From Bradyrhizobium erythrophlei (GTDB taxonomy: Bacteria > Pseudomonadota > Alphaproteobacteria > Rhizobiales > Xanthobacteraceae), in contig NZ_LT670849.1 in NCBI RefSeq assembly GCF_900142985.1, positions 2,666,001 through 2,730,000 of the forward strand: a stretch of 64,000 bases of DNA, given 5' to 3'. Below the pieces are notes generated by a model. The model was not told the DNA's origin, made no database searches, and worked only from the letters and a program-made list of their open reading frames with translations. Within the stretch, counting starts at the first letter, position 1. Each line of letters opens with the position of its first letter. Shown in pieces: positions 35,232 through 44,982 of this stretch. The position numbers were made by a program, and so were the translations under genes.

Positions 35232-36334
35232 GGCGCGAGCTTATACGCCTCGACCTGCGCCTTGAGCCGGTCGAGATCGACCGTTGGCGCCGCGGCCTCG
35301 ACGCGATGTTTTCCTTGCGCGAGCCAGCCGAGGATCTTCAGGTCAATATCGGGCGAGTGGTGGATCACGTCGGAATAATTGTTCAGATCGTGCGTAACGT
35401 CTTTCTCGCTACGAAAATCGAACAGCCGCACATTCGGAAACTCCATCAAGCGCCGGCACAAATACGCTGAGAACGCGTAAACGCTTTGCAGCGTTTCCGG
35501 CGAGGTCTCGCGCAACGCCACCCATTGCAGGATCGAATAAGGCGGCAAATAGACATCGAACGTCACGTCCGGATGGGCGCGGATCAAGCCAATCGCGTCG
35601 CGTTCGAAAACACGGACCTTCATGTCGTAGTCGGTATCGTCCAGCAGATATTTGCTGCGGACGGGGTTGGTGATGTAGCGGTAAGCCGCCATCGCCCGCT
35701 TGGCATTGTAAAGCGCGCTGAGGTCTTCTTCGCGCGGCAGCGTATTGATGTCGTCGACGTCTGCGATCGGAAGCTTGAACAGCGCCTCATTTGTCAGCGC
35801 GGCAACGGCCGGCTCGATCGGCGGGATCGACCGCGCGGCGATCCACATCGATTCCCGCGCCATGGCGCCATCGAACAGGTAGGAAGCGATGCCCTTCGCG
35901 TTGCCCCGGTAGAGGTTGGTCGGCAGATGCGTATTGGCGTTGATCTCGGGCGCGTCGTGAAATATCCAGTCGTCGACTTCCCAGATCACCCGCTTCGGCC
36001 GCCGCGCCATCGCTGCATCGAGCACGAAAACTTGCTCGCGCGAGCTTGAGCCGGTCATTGAAAGCTTCAGCGATTTCACCCCGAGAATGCGATCGATCTC
36101 GCGCTGGTGAAAATGGATCGCGAGCGAGGTCCCCATCAAGACGGTGTCGAACGACTGGCTTCTGATCAACCCGGCATTCTGCAAGCGGCTGTCTTGCGAA
36201 TACATCGCCATGAACAGCCGCGCGGGGCGGAAGATCTGCAAGGGGTCGACGATGAAATTGAGCGCTGCCGCGGCCAGCATGATGGCGAGGCTCGCCGCGA
36301 AGAAACGAAAGATGTCTTTGGTCGGTTGATCCAC
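35228..36334 (-). CDS. Membrane-anchored SGNH-like protein paired with MBOAT
   Basis: A 368-aa protein with one N-terminal membrane helix (FFAASLAIMLAAAALNFIV) and an extracytoplasmic domain. MGTSLAIHF resembles the nucleophile block of SGNH/AlgJ-like proteins and YSDVIHHSPD near residue 325 could be the Asp-x-x-His block. It follows the MBOAT gene by 57 bp on the same strand. Such pairs carry out O-acylation of exported polysaccharides: the MBOAT moves the acyl group across the membrane and the partner transfers it. That role is inferred from the pairing. Confidence 0.6.
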   Translation of the reverse strand: MDQPTKDIFRFFAASLAIMLAAAALNFIVDPLQIFRPARLFMAMYSQDSRLQNAGLIRSQSFDTVLMGTSLAIHFHQREIDRILGVKSLKLSMTGSSSREQVFVLDAAMARRPKRVIWEVDDWIFHDAPEINANTHLPTNLYRGNAKGIASYLFDGAMARESMWIAARSIPPIEPAVAALTNEALFKLPIADVDDINTLPREEDLSALYNAKRAMAAYRYITNPVRSKYLLDDTDYDMKVRVFERDAIGLIRAHPDVTFDVYLPPYSILQWVALRETSPETLQSVYAFSAYLCRRLMEFPNVRLFDFRSEKDVTHDLNNYSDVIHHSPDIDLKILGWLAQGKHRVEAAAPTVDLDRLKAQVEAYKLAP

Positions 36335-36391
36335 TAGAGATCCTTTGATGAACTCGCAGCAAAACCGATAGGAACTTCAAAATTCGCCGCG

Positions 36392-37828
36392 CTAGAACCG
36401 GAAGTAAATGAATTCACTGTGTTGCTGGATACCGAGCACACCCAAGGCAAATGCCGCCGCACCACCGTAGAGCAACGCCGGCCGCACCTGCCATGTACCG
36501 AAACTCTTACCGACCGATCTGTTCTTGTGGTCGTAGCCCACGATCTCCTGTGTATTTGGCGCGAACCAGGCCAGCGCCGCATAGATCGCAATCAATATGC
36601 TTTGCGCGATCTCGGTGCGGCCGGAGACGATCTCACGGGGATCGGCCAAGCGTGAAAGCACGGAAGTCGCCGAGGCCAAACTATCGGCTCGAAAGAAAAC
36701 CCAGGCGACGACGACCGCAAGAAACGTCAGGAGAAACGAGACGATGCTGACCGGGCGCTTCAACGCCTCCGGGATCCGCGGCCCGTAGTTTGCCCAGGCG
36801 TGATTGATGCAGAGATAGAGCCCGTGCAGCGCACCCCAGATCACGAATGTCCAGGCCGCGCCGTGCCAGAGGCCGCCGAGCAGCATCGTGATCATCAGGT
36901 TCACATAGCGTAGCAGTGAGCCGTGCCGGTTGCCGCCGAGCGGGATGTAGAGATAGTCGCGCAGGAACTGCGACAGCGTCATGTGCCAGCGGCGCCAGAA
37001 GTCGATGATGCTCGTGGCCTTGTAGGGCGAGTTGAAATTCAGCGGCAGGAAGATGCCGAACATCAGCGAGATTCCGATCGCCATGTCGGAATAGCCGGAG
37101 AAGTCGAAATAGAGTTGAAACGTATAGGCCAGCGCGCCGATCCAGGCCTGGTCGAACGAGGGCGACGCCTGATGGAAGGCAACCGCGACCAGCGGCTGGA
37201 TGCCGTCGGCCAGAACGGTCTTCTTGAACAGGCCGATGCCAAAAATGATCAGGCCATACAGGATCAGGCGCGGATTTATCCGCTTCGCCTCGGTGGATTC
37301 AAACTGCGGGATCATGTCCCGGTGATGCAGGATCGGGCCTGCGATCAGATGCGGAAAATACGTCACGAACAGCGCGTAATGCGGCAGCGCATAATGCGCG
37401 ACCTTGCCGCGATAGGCATCGACCAGAAAGGCGATCTGGGTAAACGTGTAGAAGGATATGCCGACCGGCAGCAGGATGTTCACTACAATGGACGTCGAAA
37501 ACATTGCGTTGACGTTGGCGACGACGAAGCCGGCATATTTGAAGACGCCAAGCGTAGCGAGGTCGCCGGCGACACCCACCGTCAGCACGGCAAAGCGCGG
37601 CCGCTCGCGCAGATTTCGCGAGATCAGCAACCGGCCGATGAAATAGTTGAACGCGATCGAGGCCAGCAGCAACGCCACGAACGGCCAGTTACTGAACGAA
37701 TAAAAAGTAAGCGACGCCAGCGCGAGCCATATGACCGGGGCCGTTGCCCCGAGGCGATTGGCCGCGAAATAGCCAGCGAGAACGACCGGCAAAAAGATGA
37801 AAATGAAGGGATAGGAGTTGAAAAGCAT
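36392..37828 (-). CDS. MBOAT family O-acyltransferase (AlgI-like)
   Basis: A 478-aa polytopic membrane enzyme. The N-terminus (LFNSYPFIFIFLPVVLAGYF) is characteristic of AlgI/PatA-type proteins. Conserved blocks include LPVGISFYTFTQIAFLVD, FDFSGYSDMAIG and WRRWHMTLSQFLRDYLYIPLGG, and the catalytic His is in LLGGLWHGAAWTFVIWG. It likely acetylates an exopolysaccharide, cell-wall glycan or other periplasmic glycan with its neighbour. No polymerase genes are nearby. Confidence 0.9.
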   Translation of the reverse strand: MLFNSYPFIFIFLPVVLAGYFAANRLGATAPVIWLALASLTFYSFSNWPFVALLLASIAFNYFIGRLLISRNLRERPRFAVLTVGVAGDLATLGVFKYAGFVVANVNAMFSTSIVVNILLPVGISFYTFTQIAFLVDAYRGKVAHYALPHYALFVTYFPHLIAGPILHHRDMIPQFESTEAKRINPRLILYGLIIFGIGLFKKTVLADGIQPLVAVAFHQASPSFDQAWIGALAYTFQLYFDFSGYSDMAIGISLMFGIFLPLNFNSPYKATSIIDFWRRWHMTLSQFLRDYLYIPLGGNRHGSLLRYVNLMITMLLGGLWHGAAWTFVIWGALHGLYLCINHAWANYGPRIPEALKRPVSIVSFLLTFLAVVVAWVFFRADSLASATSVLSRLADPREIVSGRTEIAQSILIAIYAALAWFAPNTQEIVGYDHKNRSVGKSFGTWQVRPALLYGGAAAFALGVLGIQQHSEFIYFRF

Positions 37829-37972
37829 TGGTTTCCTTCAAGGAAATCGAAGCCTAACCATACAAGCCTGTGATCAACAAGCTCTGGCAGAGGCGACGTA
37901 TCTCTGGCAATCCGGCCCTGGCGACCCGATATGTCACCAGCCATTTCAGCCCGCAAAGCGAGACCGAGAACG

Positions 37973-40075
37973 ATGGACCAGAAAAGCCTCCTGACGCCGC
38001 CGGTCGCAGAGCGCCGCCCGCATTCCACCACGACCCACGGGATCACGATCGTCGACGACTATGCGTGGCTGAAGGACGAGAACTGGCAGGACGTGCTGCG
38101 CGATCCGTCGATCCTGAATCCGGAGATCCGGAACTACCTCGAGGCGGAAAACGCCTATACCGAGAGCCTGCTCGGCCACACGGCCGGTTTGCAGAAGCGG
38201 CTGGTCAAGGAAATGCGCGGGCGCATCAAGGAGGACGATTCCAGCGTTCCCTCGAAGGACGGCCCTTATGCCTATATGCGCAAGTTCCGCGAAGGCGGAC
38301 AGCATGAGTTGTTCGGACGCATGCCGCGCGAAGGCGGCGAGGCCGAGATCATTCTCGATGGCGACGAACTCGCCGCGGCTTACGAATATTTCAAGTTCGG
38401 CGGCGCGCGCCATTCGCCCGACCACCGGCTTCAGGCCTGGAGCGCCGACACCAAGGGCTCGGAATATTTTTCGATCCGGGTGCGCGACTGGGCGACCAAG
38501 AAGGACCTTGACGACGTCGTCGAGGACACCGACGGCGGCGTGGTCTGGAACGGCGACTCGAGCGCCTTCTTCTATGTGAAGCTCGACGACAATCACCGGC
38601 CGCTACAGGTCTGGCGCCATCGCCTCGGCACCAAACAGTCCGAGGATCTCCTGGTCTACGAGGAAAAAGACGCCGGCTGGTTCACCCATGTCCATGAAAG
38701 TTCCACCGGCCGCTATTGCGTGATCGCCGGCGGCGATCATGACACCTCCGAACAGCGCCTGATCCATCTTGCCGATCCGCTCGCCAAGCCGCGGCTGGTC
38801 GCCGCACGCGAGGAAGGCGTGCAGTACTCGGTCAACGATCGCGGCGATCAGCTGTTTATTCTCACCAACGTCGACAAGGCTATCGACTTCAAGATCATGA
38901 CCACGCCGCTCAATGCGACCGAGCGCGCGAACTGGCGTGACCTCATTCCCTATCGCGAAGGCGTCTATGTGCTCGATCTCGAATTGTTCTCGGGCCACAT
39001 GGTGCGGCTCGAGCGCGCCAACGCGCTGCCTGCCGTCGTCATCCGCGATCTCGCAAGCGGCGAAGAGCACGCGATAGCCTTCGACGAGGCCGCCTACTCG
39101 CTCGACACGCTCGGCACTTACGAGTTCGAGACGACCAACCTGCGCTTCTCCTATTCGTCGATGACGACGCCATCCGAGATCTACGACTACGACATGGCGA
39201 AACGGACGCGCACCTTGCGCAAGCGACTGGAAATTCCGTCTGGTCATAACCCGGCGGATTATGTCACCACCCGCATCATGGCAAAGTCGCATGACGGCGC
39301 CGAGGTGCCGGTCTCGATTCTGCACCGCCGCGACTTGAAGCGCGACGGCTCCGCACCTTTGCTGCTCTACGGCTATGGCTCCTACGGCATGGCGATGCCG
39401 GCGTCGTTTTCGGCCAACCGGCTGTCGCTGGTCGACCGCGGCTTCGTCTACGCCATCGCGCATATCCGCGGCGGCGCCGACAAGGGCTGGGGCTGGTATC
39501 TCGACGGCAAGCGCGCCAAGAAGACCAACACCTTCGTCGATTTTGTCGCCAGCGCGCGGGCGCTGATCGCGGAAAAATATACGTCCGAAAAGCGCATCGT
39601 CGCCCAGGGCGGCAGCGCCGGCGGCATGCTGATGGGCGCGGTCGCCAACAGCGCCGGCGAACTGTTCGCGGGCATCGTCGCCGAAGTGCCCTTTGTGGAC
39701 GTGCTCAACACCATGCTCGACCTGTCGCTGCCGCTGACGCCGCCGGAATGGCCGGAATGGGGTAACCCGACCGAGAGCGCGACCGATTTCAAAACCATTC
39801 TTTCCTATTCGCCCTACGACAATATCGAGGCGAAGCAATATCCGGCGATCCTGGCGATGGGTGGCCTCACCGATCCGCGCGTCACCTATTGGGAGCCGGC
39901 GAAATGGGTGGCGCGGCTGCGCGCGACCATGACCGGTGGCGGGCCCGTGCTGTTGCGCACCAATATGGGCGCCGGGCACGGCGGCGCGTCCGGCCGCTTC
40001 AACCGGCTCGACGAGGTCGCGATTGCCTACGCGTTTTCGCTGTGGGCCGTGGGGCTGGCGGAAGCGGAGGGGTAA
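37973..40075 (+). CDS. ptrB: Oligopeptidase B (S9 prolyl-oligopeptidase family)
   Basis: A 700-aa serine peptidase with a beta-propeller (about 70-420) and a C-terminal alpha/beta hydrolase. The catalytic Ser is in GGSAGGMLMGA, Asp in GGLTDPRVTYWEP and His in GAGHGGASGRF. It lacks a signal peptide, as expected for the cytosolic enzyme cutting short peptides after basic residues. ATG 37973 gives the usual family length; an upstream start at 37931 would add 14 residues. Confidence 0.92.
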   Translation: MDQKSLLTPPVAERRPHSTTTHGITIVDDYAWLKDENWQDVLRDPSILNPEIRNYLEAENAYTESLLGHTAGLQKRLVKEMRGRIKEDDSSVPSKDGPYAYMRKFREGGQHELFGRMPREGGEAEIILDGDELAAAYEYFKFGGARHSPDHRLQAWSADTKGSEYFSIRVRDWATKKDLDDVVEDTDGGVVWNGDSSAFFYVKLDDNHRPLQVWRHRLGTKQSEDLLVYEEKDAGWFTHVHESSTGRYCVIAGGDHDTSEQRLIHLADPLAKPRLVAAREEGVQYSVNDRGDQLFILTNVDKAIDFKIMTTPLNATERANWRDLIPYREGVYVLDLELFSGHMVRLERANALPAVVIRDLASGEEHAIAFDEAAYSLDTLGTYEFETTNLRFSYSSMTTPSEIYDYDMAKRTRTLRKRLEIPSGHNPADYVTTRIMAKSHDGAEVPVSILHRRDLKRDGSAPLLLYGYGSYGMAMPASFSANRLSLVDRGFVYAIAHIRGGADKGWGWYLDGKRAKKTNTFVDFVASARALIAEKYTSEKRIVAQGGSAGGMLMGAVANSAGELFAGIVAEVPFVDVLNTMLDLSLPLTPPEWPEWGNPTESATDFKTILSYSPYDNIEAKQYPAILAMGGLTDPRVTYWEPAKWVARLRATMTGGGPVLLRTNMGAGHGGASGRFNRLDEVAIAYAFSLWAVGLAEAEG

Positions 40076-40077
40076 GT

Positions 40078-40203
40078 ATCACGTGTCCCGGACGCGGCGC
40101 GTCACGGAAGTGACGCGACGCAGATCCGGGACCTATCGCATTTGGACCCCGGATCTGCACCGCATCGTTTCACGCTGCGCTGCGTCCGGGGAACGGAGAG
40201 AAG
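40078..40203. repeat. GTCCCGGA inverted repeat region
   Basis: CGTGTCCCGGACGCGG, then GCAGATCCGGGACC, CCCCGGATCTGC and GCTGCGTCCGGGG form nested complementary pieces. Similar material lies at 51055-51235. Confidence 0.65.
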
Positions 40204-40206
40204 CGA

Positions 40207-40926
40207 CTACCGCCCCTTCTCCTTGCGCCAGGCGGCGAAGTCGACCAGCGTCTGGTCGTCGGTCGCCGGATAAAGCCCGAGGATCGATTTCCCCTTTTGC
40301 ACCTGTTCGATGACGAAATCCTCGAACGCGGTCATCTCGACCGCTTCGTTGGCGATCTCGTCGGCGATATGCGCCGGGATCACGATCACGCCGTCGCTGT
40401 CGCCGAGAATGACGTCGCCGGGAAACACCGGCGCATCGCCGCAGCCGATCGGCACGTTGATCTCGATCGCCTGATGCAGCGTCAGGTTCGTCGGCGCGCT
40501 CGGGCGGTGATGGTAGGCGGGGAAACCGAGTTTCGCGATCTCGACGGAGTCACGAAAGCCGCCGTCCGTGATCACGCCGGCGACGCCGCGCTTCATCAGC
40601 CGCGTCACGAGTATCGCTCCGGCTGACGCCGCGCGCGCATCTTTCCGGCAGTCCATCACCAGCACGCTGCCTGGGGGACAATCCTCGACCGCCTTGCGCT
40701 GGGGGTGGCTACGATCGCGAAACACATCGATCTTGTTGAGGTCTTCGCGGGCGGGCATGTAGCGCAGCGTGAAGGCCTCGCCGACCAGCACCGGCTGCTC
40801 CGCGCTCAAGGGGTGCACATCCTGAATCATCTGAATGCGAAAGCCGCGCTTGAAGAGCGCGGTGGCCACCGTCGCGGTAGAGACCGTCTTCAGCTTGTTG
40901 CGGGTGGCGTCGGAGAGTTTTGACAT
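40207..40926 (-). CDS. RraA-like aldolase/regulator family protein
   Basis: A 239-aa protein of the RraA / HMG-CHA aldolase fold. The signature reads GAILVTRLMKRGVAGVITDG followed by GFRDS, keeping the Arg-Asp pair that binds pyruvate enolate and metal in the aldolases. Annotation as a ribonuclease regulator is traditional for the family; its place beside a sugar-acid dehydratase (132 bp apart, same strand) favours a 2-keto-acid aldolase role in sugar-acid breakdown. Confidence 0.85.
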   Translation of the reverse strand: MSKLSDATRNKLKTVSTATVATALFKRGFRIQMIQDVHPLSAEQPVLVGEAFTLRYMPAREDLNKIDVFRDRSHPQRKAVEDCPPGSVLVMDCRKDARAASAGAILVTRLMKRGVAGVITDGGFRDSVEIAKLGFPAYHHRPSAPTNLTLHQAIEINVPIGCGDAPVFPGDVILGDSDGVIVIPAHIADEIANEAVEMTAFEDFVIEQVQKGKSILGLYPATDDQTLVDFAAWRKEKGR

Positions 40927-40944
40927 GGTTTGCTCACTTCTTTT

Positions 40945-41055
40945 TTCGTCATTCCGGGATGCGCCGAAGGCGCAGACCCGGAATCCATTTCTCCCAGCAT
41001 CCGCGCGGCACCATGGATTCCGGGCTCGAGGCTTCGCCTCGCCCCGGAATGACAG
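40945..41055. repeat. ATTCCGGG inverted repeat
   Basis: GTCATTCCGGG at the left matches CCCCGGAATGAC at the right, with GACCCGGAATCCAT against ATGGATTCCGGG inside. It sits between the two sugar-acid genes. Confidence 0.7.
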
Positions 41056-41058
41056 GGG

Positions 41059-42798
41059 TTAAAAGATAGAGGGCTCGCCGACCGGCTTGCCGAACGTCGT
41101 TTCAAGAAAATCGAAATCGCAGCCTTCATTGGCCTGCTTGATGTGCCTGGTGAACATCCAGCCATAGCCGCGCTCGAACCGCGTCTCCGGCTGCTGCCAC
41201 TCGGCACGGCGCTTTTTCAGCTCAGTCTCGGAAACGTCGAGATTGATGGTGCGCGCGTCGACATCCAGCGTGATCTTGTCGCCGGTCTTCACCAGCGCCA
41301 GCGGACCACCGATATAGGATTCCGGCGAGACATGCAGGATACAGGCGCCATAGCTGGTGCCGCTCATGCGCGCATCCGACAGCCGCACCATGTCGCGCAC
41401 GCCCTGCTTCACGAGCTTGGTCGGAATCGGCAGCATGCCCCATTCAGGCATGCCCGGACCGCCTTGCGGGCCGGCGTTGCGCAGGATCAGCACGTGATCC
41501 GCCGTGACGTCGAGATCGGGATCGTCGACCGCCTTCTTCATCGACGGATAGTCGTCGAACACCAGTGCGATGCCGGTATGCTTGAGGAAGCGCGGATCGC
41601 AAGCCGAAGGCTTGATGACGCAGCCATCGGGCGCGAGATTGCCCTTCAGCACGGCAAGCGCGCCTTCGGCGTAGATCGGATTGTCGACGGTGCGAATGAC
41701 GTCGTCATTATAGACTTCGGCGCGCGCGATATTTTCACCGAGCGTCTCGCCCGTAACCGTCAAGGCGTCGAGGTGCAGATGCGGCTTGATCCGGCTCATC
41801 AGGCCGGGGAGCCCGCCGGCGTAGTAGAAATCTTCCATCAGATATTTGTCGCCGGAGGGCCGCACGTTGGCGATGACCGGCACCTTGCGGCTTGCCTTCT
41901 CGAAATCGTCGAGGCTGATGTCCTGCCCGGCGCGGCGCGCCTGCGCGATCAGATGGATGATCGCGTTGGTGGAGCAGCCCATCGCCATCGCGACCGTAAT
42001 CGCATTCTCGAACGCCTTTCGGGTCTGGATCTTCTTCGGCGTCAAATCCTCCCAGACCATCTCGACGATGCGCCGCCCGCATTCCGACGCCATGCGGATG
42101 TGGCCGGCGTCGGCGGCCGGTATCGAGGAGCCGCCCGGCAATGTCATGCCGATCGATTCCGCGATCGCCGTCATGGTGGAAGCCGTGCCCATGGTCATGC
42201 AGGTGCCGTAGCTGCGCGCGATGCCCGCTTCGACATCGACCCAATCCCGCTCGGAAATTTTCCCCGCGCGCCGCTCGTCCCAGTACTTCCAGGCGTCCGA
42301 TCCCGAACCCAGCGTCTTGCCCTTCCAGTTGCCGCGCAGCATCGGACCGGCCGGCAGATAGATCGCGGGAATGTTCATGCTGGTCGCGCCGAGCAGAAGC
42401 GCCGGCGTGGTCTTGTCGCAGCCGCCCATCAGCACCACGCCGTCGACGGGATGGCCACGCAGCAATTCCTCGGCATCCATCGCCAAGAGATTGCGATAGA
42501 GCATGGTGGTCGGCTTCAGAAAGGACTCCGACAACGACAGCGCCGGCAATTCCATCGGAAAGCCGCCAGCCATCAGGATGCCGCGCTTGACGTCATCGAC
42601 GCGGCTTTTGAAATGCATGTGGCAGGGTTGGGCGTCCGACCAGGTGTTGAGGATCGCGATGACTGGACGGCCTTTCCATTCCTCCGGCGCATAGCCCATC
42701 TGCATGGCACGCGAACGATGGCCAAAGGCGCGCAAATCGTCGGGCGCGAACCAGCGCGCACTGCGGAGCGTTTCCGGACTTTTCTTGTTTTCGGTCAT
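41059..42798 (-). CDS. IlvD/Edd family dehydratase (L-arabinonate-type)
   Basis: A 579-aa iron-sulfur dehydratase, the length of rhizobial L-arabinonate dehydratase. Three cluster cysteines are visible in WSDAQPCH, MGGCDKTTPA and SYGTCMTMGTAST. The active-site Ser region is LSDARMSGTSYG. The reaction is removal of water from a sugar acid to give 2-keto-3-deoxy-acid, which the adjacent RraA-like protein could cleave. Dihydroxyacid dehydratase (IlvD) is less likely because of N-terminal WFAPDDLRAFGHRSR. Confidence 0.9.
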   Translation of the reverse strand: MTENKKSPETLRSARWFAPDDLRAFGHRSRAMQMGYAPEEWKGRPVIAILNTWSDAQPCHMHFKSRVDDVKRGILMAGGFPMELPALSLSESFLKPTTMLYRNLLAMDAEELLRGHPVDGVVLMGGCDKTTPALLLGATSMNIPAIYLPAGPMLRGNWKGKTLGSGSDAWKYWDERRAGKISERDWVDVEAGIARSYGTCMTMGTASTMTAIAESIGMTLPGGSSIPAADAGHIRMASECGRRIVEMVWEDLTPKKIQTRKAFENAITVAMAMGCSTNAIIHLIAQARRAGQDISLDDFEKASRKVPVIANVRPSGDKYLMEDFYYAGGLPGLMSRIKPHLHLDALTVTGETLGENIARAEVYNDDVIRTVDNPIYAEGALAVLKGNLAPDGCVIKPSACDPRFLKHTGIALVFDDYPSMKKAVDDPDLDVTADHVLILRNAGPQGGPGMPEWGMLPIPTKLVKQGVRDMVRLSDARMSGTSYGACILHVSPESYIGGPLALVKTGDKITLDVDARTINLDVSETELKKRRAEWQQPETRFERGYGWMFTRHIKQANEGCDFDFLETTFGKPVGEPSIF

Positions 42799-42921
42799 GG
42801 TGGCACCTCGAGACTTTAACCAAAGTCATGTCACAAGCCATCCATGACGAGCAAGGGCCGCGCCGATCGTCGGGAGAAATTTATGGCAGCCCGCTGACCC
42901 GGACAGGGCGCATCGAAAGGC

Positions 42922-43422
42922 CTACTGATCGACGAAATTTCCGGTCAGGGCCTCCCGCAACCGTTGGGCCAGTTCGGCCTTGCGATAGGGCTTGTTCAGC
43001 ATGATCGATTTCCCGCCCGCATGCCCCTTCTCGATCGGCATCTCCAGGGCATAACCGGTGCTGAAGACAACAGGCAGGCCCGGCCTTAATTCGCGCGCCT
43101 TGTCGGCGAGCTCCCAACCGCTCATGCCGCCCGGCATGACGATGTCTGTGAAAAGCATATCGATATCGGGATGGTCTTTCAGCTTCTGCAAGGCGTCATT
43201 GCCGTTGACGGCTGCGACAACCGAATAACCGAGATTTTCGATCCGAAGGACGACAGAGGAACGGACAAACGGATCGTCCTCCGCCACCAGAATTTTCTCG
43301 TGACCGCCCGGAAGTGGCGCCTCTTCCGCAACCGCCTGATCTGACGGCCCTCGTCCCTTCGACACACGCGGCAGAAAGATCCGCACCGTCGTTCCAAGTC
43401 CCACTTCGCTGTAGATCGACAC
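42922..43422 (-). CDS. Detached C-terminal part of hybrid kinase (receiver domain)
   Basis: This frame continues the kinase gene upstream, interrupted by one TAA at 43450-43452. The first residues (IYSEVGLGTTVRIFLP) are the end of the HATPase domain; a receiver domain follows with Asp-Asp in VAEDDPFVR, the phospho-acceptor in LFTDIVMPG and Lys in LNKPYR. GTG 43422 could restart translation (166 aa), but no ribosome site is evident there. It is best read as the 3' part of a broken or read-through gene. Confidence 0.75.
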   Translation of the reverse strand: MSIYSEVGLGTTVRIFLPRVSKGRGPSDQAVAEEAPLPGGHEKILVAEDDPFVRSSVVLRIENLGYSVVAAVNGNDALQKLKDHPDIDMLFTDIVMPGGMSGWELADKARELRPGLPVVFSTGYALEMPIEKGHAGGKSIMLNKPYRKAELAQRLREALTGNFVDQ

Positions 43423-43449
43423 GTGGCTGTTCGACTGCTTCGCAAAACC

Positions 43450-44943
43450 TTAGACCATGCTCAAACCGAGCCCGCTGCCCTTTCCGACCTCCTTGGTCGT
43501 ATAAAACGGCTCGAACGCCCGGGCCGCAACCTCCTCCGTCATTCCCATGCCATCGTCTGTCACCGCGATCATGGCGTATTCGCCGGCTTTGATCTCGGGA
43601 TGCTGGGCCTGATAGTCGTCATCGAGCGGCACTACGCCGGTGTTCAACGTCAAATGGCCGCCATTGGGCATGGCGTCTTGCGCATTGAGCGCAAGGTTGA
43701 GAACCGAGGACTCGAGTTGGGCGCGATCGGCAAAGGCAAGCGTGTTTTTGGAGTTCGGCGTAATCGCGATCTCGATGTTTTCGCGCAAGGTTCGCCGCAG
43801 CAGCTTGCGCATCGAATCCAGCAGTTCATGGCAATCCACCTCGCGCGGGTGCAGCAATTGCCGCCGGCTGAAGGCGAGCAGTCTTTGCGTCAATTCTGCG
43901 CCCCGCTCGCCGGCCTGGCATATGTCGTCGGAAATCTGCCGCAGGTCCTGCCTCGACCTCAATTGCTCACCAAGAAACTCGGCATTGCCGACGATGACCG
44001 TGAGCAGATTGTTGAAGTCATGCGCGATGCCGCCGGAGAGCTGCCCCACCATCTCCATCTTCTGCGCCTGGCGCAGTTGCTCTTCGGTGTGCTTGCGACC
44101 GGTCAGGTCGTGGATGATGCCGACAAAGATCGATTCGCCGTCCTGCTTGGCCTCGCCGACGGATAATTCCATCGGAAACGTGGAGCCATCCTTGCGCATA
44201 CCGATGACTTCTCTGCCGATACCGATGATCTTGCGCTCGCCGGTCTCCAGGAAGCTCCTGATGTAGTGGTCGTGATGCGCGCTGTAGCCAGGCGGCATCA
44301 GCATCTTGACGTTCTCGTGGAAGACTTCCGCGGCGCGATATCCGAACAACCGTTCACAGGCCGGATTGAACAGCAGGATGCGGCCGCGCGCATCGATCAG
44401 GATGAAGCCGTCGACCGCCGTTTCCACGACCGCGGTGAGGCGCGACATGCTTTCCCGCAGCGCTTGCTGCGCCTGGCGGAATTGCTGGAGCAGTTGCTCG
44501 GAATCCCGCCCCTTCATTTCCTCTTCCTTGAGCGCTTCCTGGGCCTGGCGCAGTTCGAACGGAGACGGGATCGTGAGCAGTTGCGGCAGCAACGGCCACA
44601 GCATGCCGGCGGTGACGACCGATGCGATCGCGGTGGCGGCCTTGACCAGGCCCTCGATGCCGTAGACCGGCACCCAAAGCGTATAGATCGAGAGAATATG
44701 CGTCAGGCCGCAGGCCAGGATGAAAATGCCGAACGACCAATAGACCCAGCCGAATTTGAGGTCGCGCCGCTTCGATACGAAGATCACGAGAACGAACGGA
44801 ATCGAGAAGTAGGCCAGCGCGATCAGCGCGTCGGAAATCACATGCAACCATATGAGCTCCGGTTCCCACAGCAGGCAGATCCCGTGAGGAGAGAACATCG
44901 ACGAATCCAGGATTCGTTCCAGGTATGCCCACATATCCAGCAC
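43450..44943 (-). CDS. Sensor histidine kinase with ethylene-receptor-like and FixL-like PAS domains, cut by stop
   Basis: A 497-aa membrane kinase. Residues 23-120 form three helices like the ethylene-binding domain of ETR1: VISDALIALAYFSIP, then FILACGLTHI with Cys78 and His82 at the copper-ligand places. Residues 167-284 are a PAS domain closely like FixL, with His224 (HHDHYI) and Arg244 (IIGIGR) 20 residues apart as in the oxygen-sensing haem pocket. Then come HisKA (IAHDFNNLL, His308) and HATPase. The frame ends GLGLSMV-TAA where relatives continue YGF, so the kinase core is truncated. GTG 44943 is the start. A FixJ-type regulator lies upstream. Confidence 0.85.
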   Translation of the reverse strand: MLDMWAYLERILDSSMFSPHGICLLWEPELIWLHVISDALIALAYFSIPFVLVIFVSKRRDLKFGWVYWSFGIFILACGLTHILSIYTLWVPVYGIEGLVKAATAIASVVTAGMLWPLLPQLLTIPSPFELRQAQEALKEEEMKGRDSEQLLQQFRQAQQALRESMSRLTAVVETAVDGFILIDARGRILLFNPACERLFGYRAAEVFHENVKMLMPPGYSAHHDHYIRSFLETGERKIIGIGREVIGMRKDGSTFPMELSVGEAKQDGESIFVGIIHDLTGRKHTEEQLRQAQKMEMVGQLSGGIAHDFNNLLTVIVGNAEFLGEQLRSRQDLRQISDDICQAGERGAELTQRLLAFSRRQLLHPREVDCHELLDSMRKLLRRTLRENIEIAITPNSKNTLAFADRAQLESSVLNLALNAQDAMPNGGHLTLNTGVVPLDDDYQAQHPEIKAGEYAMIAVTDDGMGMTEEVAARAFEPFYTTKEVGKGSGLGLSMV

Positions 44944-44982
44944 CGTCTGTTTGAGGAGCGACGAGGTCCGCCGCTCACGTGC

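Noticed and set aside
38603..39979. A 458-codon reverse frame opposite oligopeptidase B
   Set aside because: The opposite strand encodes the full catalytic triad of a known family; this frame is a GC-driven shadow.
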